Source: CAYNFR01 sp964396595 | GTDB lineage: Bacteria > Bacteroidota > Bacteroidia > Chitinophagales > Saprospiraceae | Assembly (NCBI GenBank): GCA_964396595.1 | Contig: CAYNFR010000008.1 | Coordinates: 32,199-96,198, forward strand | Length of the DNA: 64,000 nt | Direction: 5' to 3' | Shown here: piece by piece, positions 7,723-17,125 of the stretch | Layout of the letters: the number at the start of each line of letters is the position of its first letter | Position numbering within the stretch: position 1 is the stretch's first letter | Notes under the pieces: model-generated | Told to the model about the DNA's origin: nothing | Seen by the model: only the letters and a program-made list of their open reading frames with translations | The model's database searches: none | Position numbers and translations under genes: made by a program

Positions 7723-10700
7723 ATGCCTATGAGCAAAAATTACACTACGCTCAGATGGGGTTTTTCTGGATGTATAATGATGCTTATCAATCTATGTTTC
7801 TTAAGCACATTATCCGCACAGTCTCTAGCTTGTAATGGAGGCGTCAATGTATCCGTCGATGTTAATTGTCAGGCGATAATTGATGCTTCACATGTACTCA
7901 AAGGGGAAGGCTCTATCAATCCTATCCATTACCAAGTAATTATTAAAAACCGCAATGGCACCGTGCCGATGGAGATTCAGAGCTCCTCATCTGCCTCAGG
8001 ACCATTCGTGCAAGGTAATGCAGGAACTTACATTAGATTTTCTAAAGAAGGTTCTTACCATGTGACAGTCAAGAGACTATCGGATGGAGTAGAATGCTGG
8101 GGTGACATCTTAATAGAAGATAAGTTGCCCCCATTTACCGTGACATGTCCATGTCCGGAGAATGCCACAGTGATCGGAGAAAGATGTATTTTTTCTTGCG
8201 GATCGGTGTATAGTGTCTTAAATGACACCATATTAACGGGTATCGCCGGAGTAAATCCCGAGTTCAGGGACAACTGTGGCAATATTGCTGAAGTAGAATT
8301 TATCGATGATCTTGCCCGTGATACGGCATGTGGTACATGGACTATCACGAGGAGATGGCGTACCTTAGTGTCGGATGGTCACGGCAGAAAAGACTATCGA
8401 GATCTTCAGTGCACCCAAAAATTTTATTTCGAAGCGGCTGACATCACTACTGTTCATCCCCCTAAGAAGATAGTGATAGTGCCTTGTGGCACTGATATTG
8501 ATCCCATGTCGCTCCGAAATCATCTCTCCGATACTACTATTTACAATAATCCTCATCCTGATAGTGCATTGGTATGTGCTTATCCTTTTATTGCTGATAC
8601 GATTAGCAGTTCACATGTCGTAATTCAGGCTATAGGTGCCGGACTAAACACTGGAACACCGGATGATTTATGCCGCACAATCGCATCATACACCGACTCA
8701 CCTGTGTTCCCGGTTTGTGAGCCATATTCCTACAAAATAGTCAGAACATGGCATATACTTAATTGGTGTACAAATGTGTCATTGCCTGTCTTTCATCAGA
8801 CTATAAAGGTAGTTGACACCATTGGCCCTGGCCTAATAGTGAAAGATACTATTCAGGGAGTAGGAATAGATCCATGGACATGTGCAGGAAATGTAATCGT
8901 TCCGGCGCCTGATAGCCTATGGGACAACTGCGCTCCGGCTAATCTGATCACATGGAGAGCATATGTCAATCGCGGTGGCAGTCAAGTCGTGGCTAATCAA
9001 GCTAATAACTATAGGCTAACAGGTCTTCCTCCCGGCAGTTACGAACTTTTCTATGATGCCTCTGATCCATGTGGGAATAGTACAAAGAAGAAATCTCGCA
9101 TCATTATCAAAGATGATGTCAAACCAGTGGCCATTTCACGGTTCGAAATCACAGTGACATTTAGCAAGTTCAATGATAGTTGTACTGCGAAAATATTTGC
9201 GCACAGCATTGATTCAGGAAGTTTTGACGCCTGCGACGACAAAGACTTAAAGCTAGAAATCAAGCGCAAGAATAGTGCTGAGCCGTATGCTGATCATGTT
9301 AAATTCAATCAAGCAGATATTTCACAAGTAAATGAAGCCGGCGTACCATTTGGCATTGTAGATGTGGAGTTAAAAGTCACGGACAAATCCGGCAATTTTA
9401 ACATTGCTTGGACTAGAGTAAGACTCGAGGATAAGAATCTAGATGTCTTAACGACATGTGGAGATACACTTATAAACCTATCGTGTGAAGCAAACCTTGA
9501 TTCGGCCATTGTCCAATTTAGGCCGAAGGCCAATTTAAAAGGATGTTCCCAAACAGCCCTTGAAGTACGTGACTCCGTATTGTCCTCAACGATAATGGCT
9601 AATTGCAATCTAGGTCGGGCAACGGTAGCTTATTATCTTGCAGGTTCTTTACGTCCTTTCTGCACGAAAACTTTTGTGTTCAGCGGGAATCAGAACTTTG
9701 CCATCAATTGGCCTCCGGCCAAGATCCAGCGCACTTGTAATCAGTCGGATTATGGTAGTGTCACGTTTAGCAATGTAGGATGTCGCAATCTGGTGGTTAA
9801 TGACAACGATATTCAGAGCTTCAGTGTTTCTCCGTCAGAGCCTTTCTGTTTGAAATTAGTTCGTAAGATAACGGTGATAGACTGGTGTCAATATGTTCCT
9901 AATGCGGGAGACTCGATAGGTATCTATCGTTTTACGCAGACTATTGAGATAGTCGATGACAGTAAGCCTGTGATCAGTTGTGAGAATGTGTCCATTGTTG
10001 CGGATAAAGATTGCAGTCTATCTGCTTTAGAATTAGTGGCAACAGCTGTCGATAGCGGTGCTTGTAGCAATGAGTTAATGACTTGGACGGCAGCACTGGA
10101 CACAAACAATAATGGAGTATATGACCTTACGCTTAATGTGGTCGGTCAGCAAGGGCAAGCTCGTGCCACCATTAACACTACATTACGTGCTGGTAAGTAT
10201 AAAGTGCGATGGAGAGCAACTAATAGTTGCCATAAAACCGGTGAGTCTATTTGCGAAGTAACTATTGTTGATAATACGCCTCCACAATTAGTCTGTATTA
10301 CGGCTTTATCTACGGCAGTTATGAATACTGATGGAACTGTAGCGATATGGGCCAGTGACTTTGAGCTTAAAGATCAAAAATCCGTGGATAATTGCGGTGG
10401 CCCTGTCAAGTATAGTTTTAGTGGAGATTCTCCCGATATCAATTCTCTTACCATTACTTGTCAGGATATAGCCAATGGCGTAAGCCAGGTATTCACGCTA
10501 CAAGTGTATGCGTGGGACGAAAGTGGCAATCGCGACTTTTGTACAGTACAACTGAGGGTGGATGACAATGTTAATATATGTCCCAACATCAATTCTGTAA
10601 GTGCAAGCGTAGCCGGAGCCGTATTCTCACCTGACGGTGAATTTATAGAATCAGCAACTGTAATGATTGCCCCTTTGAATAATGGGGACATGATAGAGAA

Positions 10701-11811
10701 CATCACGGATCAATCTGGCAGCTATGCATTCAATAATAATGAGATGGGTCGCAATTATGAAGTCAAGGCACTCAAGAATGATGATCCACTCAATGGCGTT
10801 TCGACATTAGATGTAATTCTGATACAGCGGCATATATTAGGATTGAGCTTACTTGATTCTCCTTACAAGGTGATTGCTGCCGACGTCAATGGAGACAAAC
10901 GAATCACAGCCGGAGACTTAGTTGCCTTAAAACGTGTGTTACTTGGTGTTGAAAAACAGATGCCCGTTGGCATGTCATGGAGATTTGTTCGCGCTGATCA
11001 GCAATTTGCGGATGTATTACAGCCATGGCCTTTGATAGAGAATCGTATGATACAGAATCTACAAACTTCACGCTTGCATGAAGACTTTGTGGCGGTAAAA
11101 ATCGGAGATGTCAATGGAAATGCGATTGCTAACTCTGGTATCGCAAGACCGAGATCTTCGTACAATCTGGTTATTCATACGCTGGACAAGACAATTAAGC
11201 GTGGCGAGCTGGTCGAGTTAGTGATAGAACCATCAGACAATATGGTGTACCTCGGTGGTCAATTATCTTTAACATTAAGCTCAGGGATATGGACGGATGT
11301 ATCGAGCAGCACAATGGAACTCACCTCAGGCGATTATCACATCGACGGATCAGAAATGCATATCTCTTGGACTAATGCCAAAGGTGTTGCTCATCCGCAG
11401 ATTACTCTTCGCTTAATAAGTGATGTTGATGGAATGCTAAGGGATATTCTTCAGTTAGGAGACAGTATGACGGCAGAATACTATTCAGCTGAAGACTTTA
11501 CAGTCATGAACCTATCGCTTCAATTTATTCGCGAACAAGTATTGTCAGGCTTAGAACTTTTCCAAAACAAGCCCAATCCATTTAGTGATAATACAGTGAT
11601 CGGGTTTACTATTGAGGAGAAAGATCAAGTTGAACTAAGTGTTTTTGATCTTACAGGAAGGCAGGTTTATCAGATCCGAGGAATCTTTAATTCAGGATAC
11701 AATGAAGTTCTGCTAGATGCTGATAAGCTTAATAATACAGGTGTGTTATATTATCAGATAAACTATCGCGATCAAATAGCGACCAAAAAGATGCTCTTTA
11801 TGAATCGATAG
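7723..11811 (+). CDS. Large T9SS-secreted protein with HYR-like repeats, dockerin-like EF-hands and C-terminal sorting domain
   Basis: 1362 aa. A signal peptide ends around residue 33 (L-S-A-Q). Residues about 40-970 are Cys-rich beta-sandwich repeats of HYR type, with recurrent hinges such as V-D-D-S-K-P-V-I and V-D-N-T-P-P-Q-L. About 980-1030 is a carboxypeptidase-regulatory-like segment. About 1030-1085 is a dockerin-like pair with a calcium loop D-V-N-G-D-K-R-I-T. Then comes a W-R-F-V segment, I-G-D-V-N-G-N near 1127, and a cohesin-like beta domain. The last about 85 residues are a type A T9SS sorting domain starting L-F-Q-N-K-P-N-P-F. Such proteins are exported across the outer membrane and anchored or released; the ligand is unknown. 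It is monocistronic with a terminator at 11852-11889. Its C-terminal third is organised like that of the 20374-24804 protein. Confidence 0.85.
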   Translation: MPMSKNYTTLRWGFSGCIMMLINLCFLSTLSAQSLACNGGVNVSVDVNCQAIIDASHVLKGEGSINPIHYQVIIKNRNGTVPMEIQSSSSASGPFVQGNAGTYIRFSKEGSYHVTVKRLSDGVECWGDILIEDKLPPFTVTCPCPENATVIGERCIFSCGSVYSVLNDTILTGIAGVNPEFRDNCGNIAEVEFIDDLARDTACGTWTITRRWRTLVSDGHGRKDYRDLQCTQKFYFEAADITTVHPPKKIVIVPCGTDIDPMSLRNHLSDTTIYNNPHPDSALVCAYPFIADTISSSHVVIQAIGAGLNTGTPDDLCRTIASYTDSPVFPVCEPYSYKIVRTWHILNWCTNVSLPVFHQTIKVVDTIGPGLIVKDTIQGVGIDPWTCAGNVIVPAPDSLWDNCAPANLITWRAYVNRGGSQVVANQANNYRLTGLPPGSYELFYDASDPCGNSTKKKSRIIIKDDVKPVAISRFEITVTFSKFNDSCTAKIFAHSIDSGSFDACDDKDLKLEIKRKNSAEPYADHVKFNQADISQVNEAGVPFGIVDVELKVTDKSGNFNIAWTRVRLEDKNLDVLTTCGDTLINLSCEANLDSAIVQFRPKANLKGCSQTALEVRDSVLSSTIMANCNLGRATVAYYLAGSLRPFCTKTFVFSGNQNFAINWPPAKIQRTCNQSDYGSVTFSNVGCRNLVVNDNDIQSFSVSPSEPFCLKLVRKITVIDWCQYVPNAGDSIGIYRFTQTIEIVDDSKPVISCENVSIVADKDCSLSALELVATAVDSGACSNELMTWTAALDTNNNGVYDLTLNVVGQQGQARATINTTLRAGKYKVRWRATNSCHKTGESICEVTIVDNTPPQLVCITALSTAVMNTDGTVAIWASDFELKDQKSVDNCGGPVKYSFSGDSPDINSLTITCQDIANGVSQVFTLQVYAWDESGNRDFCTVQLRVDDNVNICPNINSVSASVAGAVFSPDGEFIESATVMIAPLNNGDMIENITDQSGSYAFNNNEMGRNYEVKALKNDDPLNGVSTLDVILIQRHILGLSLLDSPYKVIAADVNGDKRITAGDLVALKRVLLGVEKQMPVGMSWRFVRADQQFADVLQPWPLIENRMIQNLQTSRLHEDFVAVKIGDVNGNAIANSGIARPRSSYNLVIHTLDKTIKRGELVELVIEPSDNMVYLGGQLSLTLSSGIWTDVSSSTMELTSGDYHIDGSEMHISWTNAKGVAHPQITLRLISDVDGMLRDILQLGDSMTAEYYSAEDFTVMNLSLQFIREQVLSGLELFQNKPNPFSDNTVIGFTIEEKDQVELSVFDLTGRQVYQIRGIFNSGYNEVLLDADKLNNTGVLYYQINYRDQIATKKMLFMNR

Positions 11812-11851
11812 GCTTATTAATTATTTGTTTACTCAGTTTTCATACGATAAG

Positions 11852-11889
11852 ATTAGCCGGCTCTTGTAGGGTCGGCTAATCGTTTTTTA
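11852..11889 (+). terminator. Intrinsic terminator after the 1362-aa protein gene
   Basis: A 13-bp stem (11852-11864 with 11870-11882, including G-U pairs) with a 5-nt loop is followed by a T-run at 11884-11889. Confidence 0.85.
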
Positions 11890-11901
11890 TACGAGGCAAA
11901 T

Positions 11902-11937
11902 AAAAAAAGGCAGTAACGATATCCGTTAATGCCTTTT
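11902..11937 (-). terminator. Intrinsic terminator for the minus-strand small-gene pair
   Basis: On the minus strand a stem of 6 + 5 bp with one mismatch (11936-11925 with 11919-11908) leads into a run of seven T. It follows the stop of the 60-aa membrane protein. Confidence 0.65.
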
Positions 11938-11958
11938 ACCTTATAACTATTTTGACTT

Positions 11959-12141
11959 TTACCTCTTTATGATTCGCTTGATACTTCGTTGAAGGAAATA
12001 AAAACCAACTAACAGAATTACTACATTTCCGGCCAGATATCCCCAGCCAAAATACGTAAGATTTAACAACTTTATCGTTACTATGCGATTCAGTGCAACA
12101 AGTACAAACGCGAATGAAATAAAAGCAACAAAGTACTGCAC
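11959..12141 (-). CDS. Small two-helix membrane protein, function unknown
   Basis: 60 aa with two hydrophobic segments (about residues 4-18 and 34-51) and a strongly basic C-terminus (R-S-I-K-R-I-I-K-R), so the tail is probably cytosolic. I do not recognise a family. It lies 5 bp downstream of the Bor-like lipoprotein gene and before a good terminator, so it is very likely real and cotranscribed with it. Confidence 0.6.
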   Translation of the reverse strand: MQYFVAFISFAFVLVALNRIVTIKLLNLTYFGWGYLAGNVVILLVGFYFLQRSIKRIIKR

Positions 12142-12146
12142 CTATG

Positions 12147-12437
12147 CTATCTAGTTACTGAAGTAGTAGTCGGTGCGTAAAGACCGAAAGTTATAGCACT
12201 AATAAGACCATCAATAAATGAATGCTGCACCTGAACAGTATAATCTGATGCACCTTTTGCCATTTCAGTAGGATTAGAGGTGCCAAGTGGAACAAGACCA
12301 TTAATCAGATAGTGATTTTTAGCTGTTGTCGTTACGCCACTCTGTGCTCCTTTACCTACATCATAGGTGAGCGTAAAGCATGAACTCATGCCCACACAAA
12401 AAAAGAATACCATGAAATAAGTTCCAATCTTCTTCAT
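12147..12437 (-). CDS. Bor-like lipoprotein
   Basis: 96 aa with a lipoprotein signal peptide ending G-M-S-S-C (Cys at about residue 20). The mature part matches the lambda Bor family layout: H-Y-L-I-N-G-L near 42-48, an alanine/lysine stretch, then V-Q-H-S-F-I-D-G-L-I and a closing T-F-G-L-Y-A-P-T. Bor of phage lambda is an outer-membrane lipoprotein linked to serum resistance; homologues occur widely in bacteria with unknown role. No phage genes are nearby. It is first in a two-gene transcript with the 60-aa membrane protein. Confidence 0.8.
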   Translation of the reverse strand: MKKIGTYFMVFFFCVGMSSCFTLTYDVGKGAQSGVTTTAKNHYLINGLVPLGTSNPTEMAKGASDYTVQVQHSFIDGLISAITFGLYAPTTTSVTR

Positions 12438-12467
12438 AAGAATAATTTTAATTGATTAGTTAAACTT

Positions 12468-12475
12468 CAAATATA
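12468..12475 (-). promoter_or_regulatory. -7 box for the Bor-like gene
   Basis: The minus strand reads TATATTTG, an exact TAnnTTTG match, 30 bp before the ATG. No clear TTG element is seen upstream. Confidence 0.35.
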
Positions 12476-12523
12476 AGATTGACAATCGGAATTGTATTCT
12501 CTGGCTGGAAAGAAAATACGTTA

Positions 12524-14014
12524 TTATAATTTCTTGCCTAGCGTGATCCTGAAATGGAGACGATTATTATCAATGCCTATGAATTGATTTCGAGATTCTT
12601 CTATCAAGGCATAGGGGCTGTATCTACCACTCACAGAGCTATATTGCGCGGAGATGTCAACATAAAATTCATCCCCTCTGTATCCTAAACCGCCACTTAA
12701 TCCAAGATTGGGTTTAACAGTTGCATTTTTAGTAGGTGTTCCTAACATATTTGCCCCCGCTCTGAAACGGAGATTGTTCATGGCAAGCTCAGTGCCTACT
12801 TTAATATTTATGACTTGATCAAATTGACGAGATGCCGCGTCGTTAAGGTCTCTCTCTATGAATTGGTTAATAGGATCATTTCCACCAAGGTTAAAAGAAA
12901 TTCTGCGGAAATCGACATATTCGACATCAGCAGTAAGAAAACCTTTTAATTCATTACTCAATGAATAAACATGACCCAGACCTATAATAGCTCTGAAGGG
13001 CGTGGTGATATTGTATTCAAATGGTTCAAGATCCCCTGAGCTTCCTTGAAATCTCTCAAATCCCGCGGGAGAATTGATCGCATAATTGATTTCTGTATAA
13101 TAAGTATCCTCCAATGCCATGAAGGTTGGGGAATGTACGGCAGCAGCGATACGTGTACGTGGTGTTATCTTGTAAATAATACCGGCTTTCAGATTAATAC
13201 CTACGCCGGAAATAGATAAGCGCTCATCAAAGTTGAGTGACTCGAAGATGGGAACTTGTTGGCCGGGGTCTGACTCAGCGTAGAACTTGTTTTCGTTTAA
13301 TCTGGCTATAGGTATTCCCAACGTAAAACCATAAGAGAATTTGTTTTTTACATTCGAAGCATAGGTTACGAAGAGTTCGTGCATTGTGCCACGTGTTTCG
13401 ATAGTTTGTTCCCGTGCGATCACCTCTCTGAATGTTCTAAAATCGGTATCGTATTCTGAACCATTGTCAAAGTTAAAAATGACACCGGCATCAAACGCAG
13501 GCCCCCCTTCAAATGCATCTAACTCTGCCGGTGTCTGACCGGTGGCTTGTTCGAGAAAGCGTTCTGCTATTGTTCCCGGAGAATTTCCGCTATATCTGGT
13601 TCTGGTGCGGAATTCAGCAATTTTATTGAAGCCTATAGCGATGTTAGCACTTTTGATATTGGGATTAAAAGGTTCGTAAGCGAATACTGCCCCCAGGTTA
13701 TCTAGTTGGATTGCTCGATCTGATGCTGTATTTCTTGTGCCAGCCAAGGTTCCGGAACTGGAGATAAATGGGGCACCTAGTGAAAAAGTAAATTCTGACT
13801 TTCTGAATTCTGCGATGCCTGCAGGGTTCGTGTTGGCCACGGATATGTCTGCCCCTAGAGCAGTGAATGCACCTCCCACACCTGCCACTCGTGCTGTAGC
13901 AGAAGGCTCGAGCATTGAAAACTTGAGTGCGTCAAAGACATTTTGACTGAGTAATGTAACATTACAGAAGGGGGATGCGATAGCTATACAGCAAATTAAT
14001 AATCGAGCTTTCAT
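12524..14014 (-). CDS. OmpP1/FadL-type outer-membrane beta-barrel protein
   Basis: 496 aa with a signal peptide (cleavage near residue 23, L-L-S-Q). The mature N-terminus is followed by the FadL/OmpP1 signature of a Gly/Ala-rich plug: G-V-G-G-A-F-T-A-L-G-A-D near 45-56 and the N-T-N-P-A-G-I-A motif near 60-67. The rest is amphipathic beta-strands and ends in a basic strand, L-G-K-K-L. Family members import hydrophobic compounds such as long-chain fatty acids. The substrate here is unknown. It lies after a terminator (14042-14078), so it is transcribed separately from the upstream low-complexity gene. Confidence 0.82.
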   Translation of the reverse strand: MKARLLICCIAIASPFCNVTLLSQNVFDALKFSMLEPSATARVAGVGGAFTALGADISVANTNPAGIAEFRKSEFTFSLGAPFISSSGTLAGTRNTASDRAIQLDNLGAVFAYEPFNPNIKSANIAIGFNKIAEFRTRTRYSGNSPGTIAERFLEQATGQTPAELDAFEGGPAFDAGVIFNFDNGSEYDTDFRTFREVIAREQTIETRGTMHELFVTYASNVKNKFSYGFTLGIPIARLNENKFYAESDPGQQVPIFESLNFDERLSISGVGINLKAGIIYKITPRTRIAAAVHSPTFMALEDTYYTEINYAINSPAGFERFQGSSGDLEPFEYNITTPFRAIIGLGHVYSLSNELKGFLTADVEYVDFRRISFNLGGNDPINQFIERDLNDAASRQFDQVINIKVGTELAMNNLRFRAGANMLGTPTKNATVKPNLGLSGGLGYRGDEFYVDISAQYSSVSGRYSPYALIEESRNQFIGIDNNRLHFRITLGKKL

Positions 14015-14041
14015 ATCCAGTTGTGTTTAATGGTTAGTTCT

Positions 14042-14078
14042 AAAAAAAATGGGTGACAGAAGGTATTCCATCACCCAT
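14042..14078 (-). terminator. Intrinsic terminator after the low-complexity exported protein gene
   Basis: On the minus strand a perfect 8-bp stem (ATGGGTGA with its complement, 14078-14071 and 14056-14049) with a short inner stem is followed by a run of seven T. Confidence 0.8.
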
Positions 14079-14108
14079 ACTTTTATCGTTTGCAGCTGTG
14101 ACAGCTGA

Positions 14109-15107
14109 CTATCTCGGGCTTGATCTAGGTGCACTGCCTGCACTGCTTGATCGTGCACTTCCCCCTCCCATAGAAGCTCCACTTCTAGGGCTGGCACTTG
14201 CTCCACTGTTCATTGAGCTAGATCTACTACTTGCATTTGAGTTGAAAGTGCTGTTTCTTGGAGCAGCACTTCTTGGAGCAGCTGAGGTGTTAACTACACG
14301 CGCACTATTGGTTGTTGAGCGTGCAGAATTTACAGAAGAACTTGTGTTTCCAGTGTTTCTTACAGAAGTAGAGCCGACTCTGGAAGAGCTTACGTTGTCA
14401 AAACCGCCTACTGTGCGACCACTCTGTGTAGAAGTAGTTGTTACACCTGATCTTCTCGCTGCTGGAGCGGATGCTGTAGTGGCGGCTCTCGCATTGTTGA
14501 AATTGTTCGTCTGAACATTGTTTACGACATAAGGAGGGCAATATAATGCATTTCCAAAGCCAAATCCATTTCCTGCGAACGCTCCACCACCGAAAGTATT
14601 AAATCCATTTCCTACGAATCCGTTTCCTATGAATGTGTTACCTACAAACCCTCGGTTGTAAAATCCGAAAAATGGATCGTAAGCTCCTACACCCCATGGA
14701 GAAGCACCTACCAATCGAGTGTTAGAAAACGCTAGACTGTTGAATCCTCCATAACCAAAAGGAGAGTAAGGATTAAAAAATGCATTTCCACCAAAGTAAC
14801 CGACTCCAAATCTAGTGAAGCGATTTCTGTTTATTCTATTCGTGAAGTGAAACGCATCAATATCATAGTCGCTCTCACGATAAGACAAGTACTCATCATA
14901 CTCATCCATCTCTCTAGTATTGCTGAAAGAATTATCACCGTATGCGTAGTACTCGCCACTGTCGTCAAACGAGTTATTAACTAGGTTGAATTCTCTCTCA
15001 GTTTCAGGCATTGCGCTGAAATACAGATCATCAAATTGTGCCATCAAGGATGAACCAGTGATAGACACCACAAACATTCCAACTGCGGAGAAAAACAATT
15101 TTTTCAT
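14109..15107 (-). CDS. Exported low-complexity protein (aromatic/Gly-rich middle, Ser/Arg/Asn-rich tail)
   Basis: 332 aa. A signal peptide (MKKLFFSAVGMFVVSITGSS...MAQ) is followed by an acidic Tyr-rich stretch (about 35-85), then a Phe/Gly/Asn-rich middle (about 95-195) with repeated G-N-G-F and F-V-G-N units. From residue 205 to the end the protein is almost only Ser, Arg, Ala, Asn, Thr and Gly, ending R-S-S-P-R. The tail looks disordered and strongly positively charged. No enzyme family is recognised; a structural or surface-coating role is possible but is inference. The opposite strand also stays open over 14053-14514 because of the biased composition, but the signal peptide and terminator favour the minus frame. 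Confidence 0.75.
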   Translation of the reverse strand: MKKLFFSAVGMFVVSITGSSLMAQFDDLYFSAMPETEREFNLVNNSFDDSGEYYAYGDNSFSNTREMDEYDEYLSYRESDYDIDAFHFTNRINRNRFTRFGVGYFGGNAFFNPYSPFGYGGFNSLAFSNTRLVGASPWGVGAYDPFFGFYNRGFVGNTFIGNGFVGNGFNTFGGGAFAGNGFGFGNALYCPPYVVNNVQTNNFNNARAATTASAPAARRSGVTTTSTQSGRTVGGFDNVSSSRVGSTSVRNTGNTSSSVNSARSTTNSARVVNTSAAPRSAAPRNSTFNSNASSRSSSMNSGASASPRSGASMGGGSARSSSAGSAPRSSPR

Positions 15108-15295
15108 GTCTTTAAATTTAATCGTTACTAATATTGACCCTAAAGTTATATAATATTTTTTGATTCGTAAGTTAAGAATTGCTTAAAGATAATTTAATCC
15201 CTTCCAAATTACGCCTCTTCATTACATAACTACTTGTATAAAGCATCGAGCGACGAGAAAGTTCTCAAATTTACTACCTTTCAAAAATATTAACA

Positions 15296-15317
15296 TTTAG
15301 TTGCTTTAGCAACTAAA
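15296..15317 (+). repeat. Perfect inverted repeat in the proS leader
   Basis: Two 9-bp arms (TTTAGTTGC and GCAACTAAA) flank a TTTA loop. It starts about 14 bp after a near-consensus -7 box TACCTTTC (15275-15282), so it would form a hairpin near the 5' end of the proS mRNA, or be an operator at the start site. No T-run follows, so it is not an ordinary terminator. Confidence 0.5.
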
Positions 15318-15394
15318 TGAGTCTTAATGTATCCTTATTATCGCTTGTAAGCATACAGAGTATTCTTACCTTTGGCGGCTCAAAAGAAAAGAGA

Positions 15395-16861
15395 ATGAGT
15401 AAAGAAATTACCTCAAGAGCTGAGAATTATTCTCAATGGTATCTAGACATCGTTAAAAAGGCTGAATTAGCAGACAACTCAGCCGTAAAGGGATGTATGG
15501 TTATAAAACCTCATGGATATGCCTTGTGGGAAAACATGCGTGATCAGCTAGATAGGATGTTCAAAGAGACCGGGCATGTGAATGCTTATTTTCCCTTATT
15601 TATTCCCAAGAGTTTTCTGAGCAAAGAGGCAGATCATGTCAAAGGATTTGCAAAAGAATGTGCAGTGGTTACGCATTATAGGTTAATGGATAATCCTGAT
15701 GGGAGCGGTGTAGTGGTGGATCCTGAAGCTAAGCTAGAGGAGGAATTGATTATAAGACCTACGTCGGAAACCATAATATGGAATACGTACAAGGATTGGA
15801 TTCAATCTTATCGCGACCTGCCGTTGTTAATCAATCAATGGGCCAATGTAGTCAGATGGGAAATGCGCACAAGACCATTTTTGCGTACGACAGAGTTTTT
15901 ATGGCAAGAAGGGCATACAGCACATGCGACTAAAGCAGAAGCAATAAGCGAGGCGAAATTAATTCATGAAATTTATGCTCGTTTTGCAGAGGATTATATG
16001 GCGATGCCTGTAATCAAAGGCACTAAATCAGGCAATGAAAGATTTGCGGGTGCTGTCGAGACATACACTATAGAAGCACTGATGCAGGATGGAAAAGCCT
16101 TACAAGCAGGCACTTCCCATTTTCTTGGTCAAAATTTTGCCAAAGCATTTGATGTCAAATATCTGGACGATAAGAATCAAGCAGAGTATGTGTGGGCAAC
16201 ATCATGGGGCGTCTCTACAAGATTGATTGGAGGACTGATTATGACACATTCAGATGACCATGGCCTCGTAATGCCACCAAGACTTGCTCCTATCCAAGTG
16301 GTTATTGTTCCGATTCCTAAGCCGAATCCACAATTGATGGAAGTGGCCGAAAGAATAACTGCATCACTGCGGCAAGAAGGCATCAGAGTCTTAATCGATC
16401 GCGATGACAAGAAAAGACCCGGATTTAAGTTTGCTGAATATGAAATGAAAGGTATTCCAGTGAGATTGGGTATTGGTGACAGAGACCTTGCAAATAATAT
16501 GATCGAAATCGCACGAAGGGACACAGGGGAGAAAACTAATCATCCTCTGGGCATGATTGCTGAAGTGGTCAAGAACTTACTGGATGACATCCAAGTCTCT
16601 TTGCTCAACAGAGCCAAAGCATTTCGTGCCGAAATGACAACAGAGGTCAATGATTTTAAGTCATTCGAAGAAATACTGGAAGATAAGGGCGGATTTATCT
16701 CTGCGCATTGGGACGGAACGACGGAAACGGAGCTCAGAATTAAGGACTTAACCAAAGCGACTATACGTTGTATTCCTGATGACAGTGTGCTAGAATCGGG
16801 TAAAGATTTAATCTCAGGTAAGCCTTCACATCAAAGGGTAATTTTTGCCCGTGCTTACTAG
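15395..16861 (+). CDS. proS: Prolyl-tRNA synthetase, archaeal/eukaryotic-type
   Basis: 488 aa from the ATG at 15395. An in-frame ATG at 15317 would add 26 hydrophobic residues not seen in the family and overlaps a hairpin, so I reject it. The class II motifs are present: motif 1 around F-P-L-F-I-P, motif 2 R-P-T-S-E-T...W-E-M-R-T-R-P-F-L-R-T-T-E-F, and motif 3 G-L-V-M-P-P-R-L-A-P. The editing (INS) domain of the E. coli type is absent between motifs 2 and 3. The C-terminal domain ends in an aromatic residue (R-A-Y), as in the eukaryote-like form, where the terminal Tyr reaches the active site. This form is known in many Bacteroidota. It charges tRNA-Pro in the cytosol. Confidence 0.96.
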   Translation: MSKEITSRAENYSQWYLDIVKKAELADNSAVKGCMVIKPHGYALWENMRDQLDRMFKETGHVNAYFPLFIPKSFLSKEADHVKGFAKECAVVTHYRLMDNPDGSGVVVDPEAKLEEELIIRPTSETIIWNTYKDWIQSYRDLPLLINQWANVVRWEMRTRPFLRTTEFLWQEGHTAHATKAEAISEAKLIHEIYARFAEDYMAMPVIKGTKSGNERFAGAVETYTIEALMQDGKALQAGTSHFLGQNFAKAFDVKYLDDKNQAEYVWATSWGVSTRLIGGLIMTHSDDHGLVMPPRLAPIQVVIVPIPKPNPQLMEVAERITASLRQEGIRVLIDRDDKKRPGFKFAEYEMKGIPVRLGIGDRDLANNMIEIARRDTGEKTNHPLGMIAEVVKNLLDDIQVSLLNRAKAFRAEMTTEVNDFKSFEEILEDKGGFISAHWDGTTETELRIKDLTKATIRCIPDDSVLESGKDLISGKPSHQRVIFARAY

Positions 16862-17125
16862 TTAAATTATAGGTATTTCATATCGGCATGAACTGTTGGC
16901 CATTCATTTTTAGATCCACATACATTGGCAATGACAGCAAGTTTTCGGTCGCAATTACCCTATCCGTTCATTGGGTGTCAACCCAATAAAACATATTAAA
17001 AATATTTCTATATTTTTCTTTCATATATAGGATAGTTTATATATTTACGCCCTGAATGTGTTCCTACCTGATTTTGATTGATTTAGATCTGACATTTAAT
17101 TTTGATTTGTCTTAACTACTAGATT

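Noticed and set aside
12147..12437. Bor-like gene as a sign of a prophage
   Set aside because: No phage structural, integrase or lysis genes are nearby, and Bor homologues are widespread in non-phage contexts.
14053..14514. Long plus-strand frame opposite the low-complexity gene
   Set aside because: It is an antisense shadow of the Ser/Ala/Arg-rich tail, is Leu/Ala/Val-biased as expected, and overlaps the minus-strand terminator at 14042-14078.
15317..15394. Upstream ATG extension of proS
   Set aside because: It adds 26 hydrophobic residues not found in prolyl-tRNA synthetases and its start lies in the hairpin at 15296-15317.
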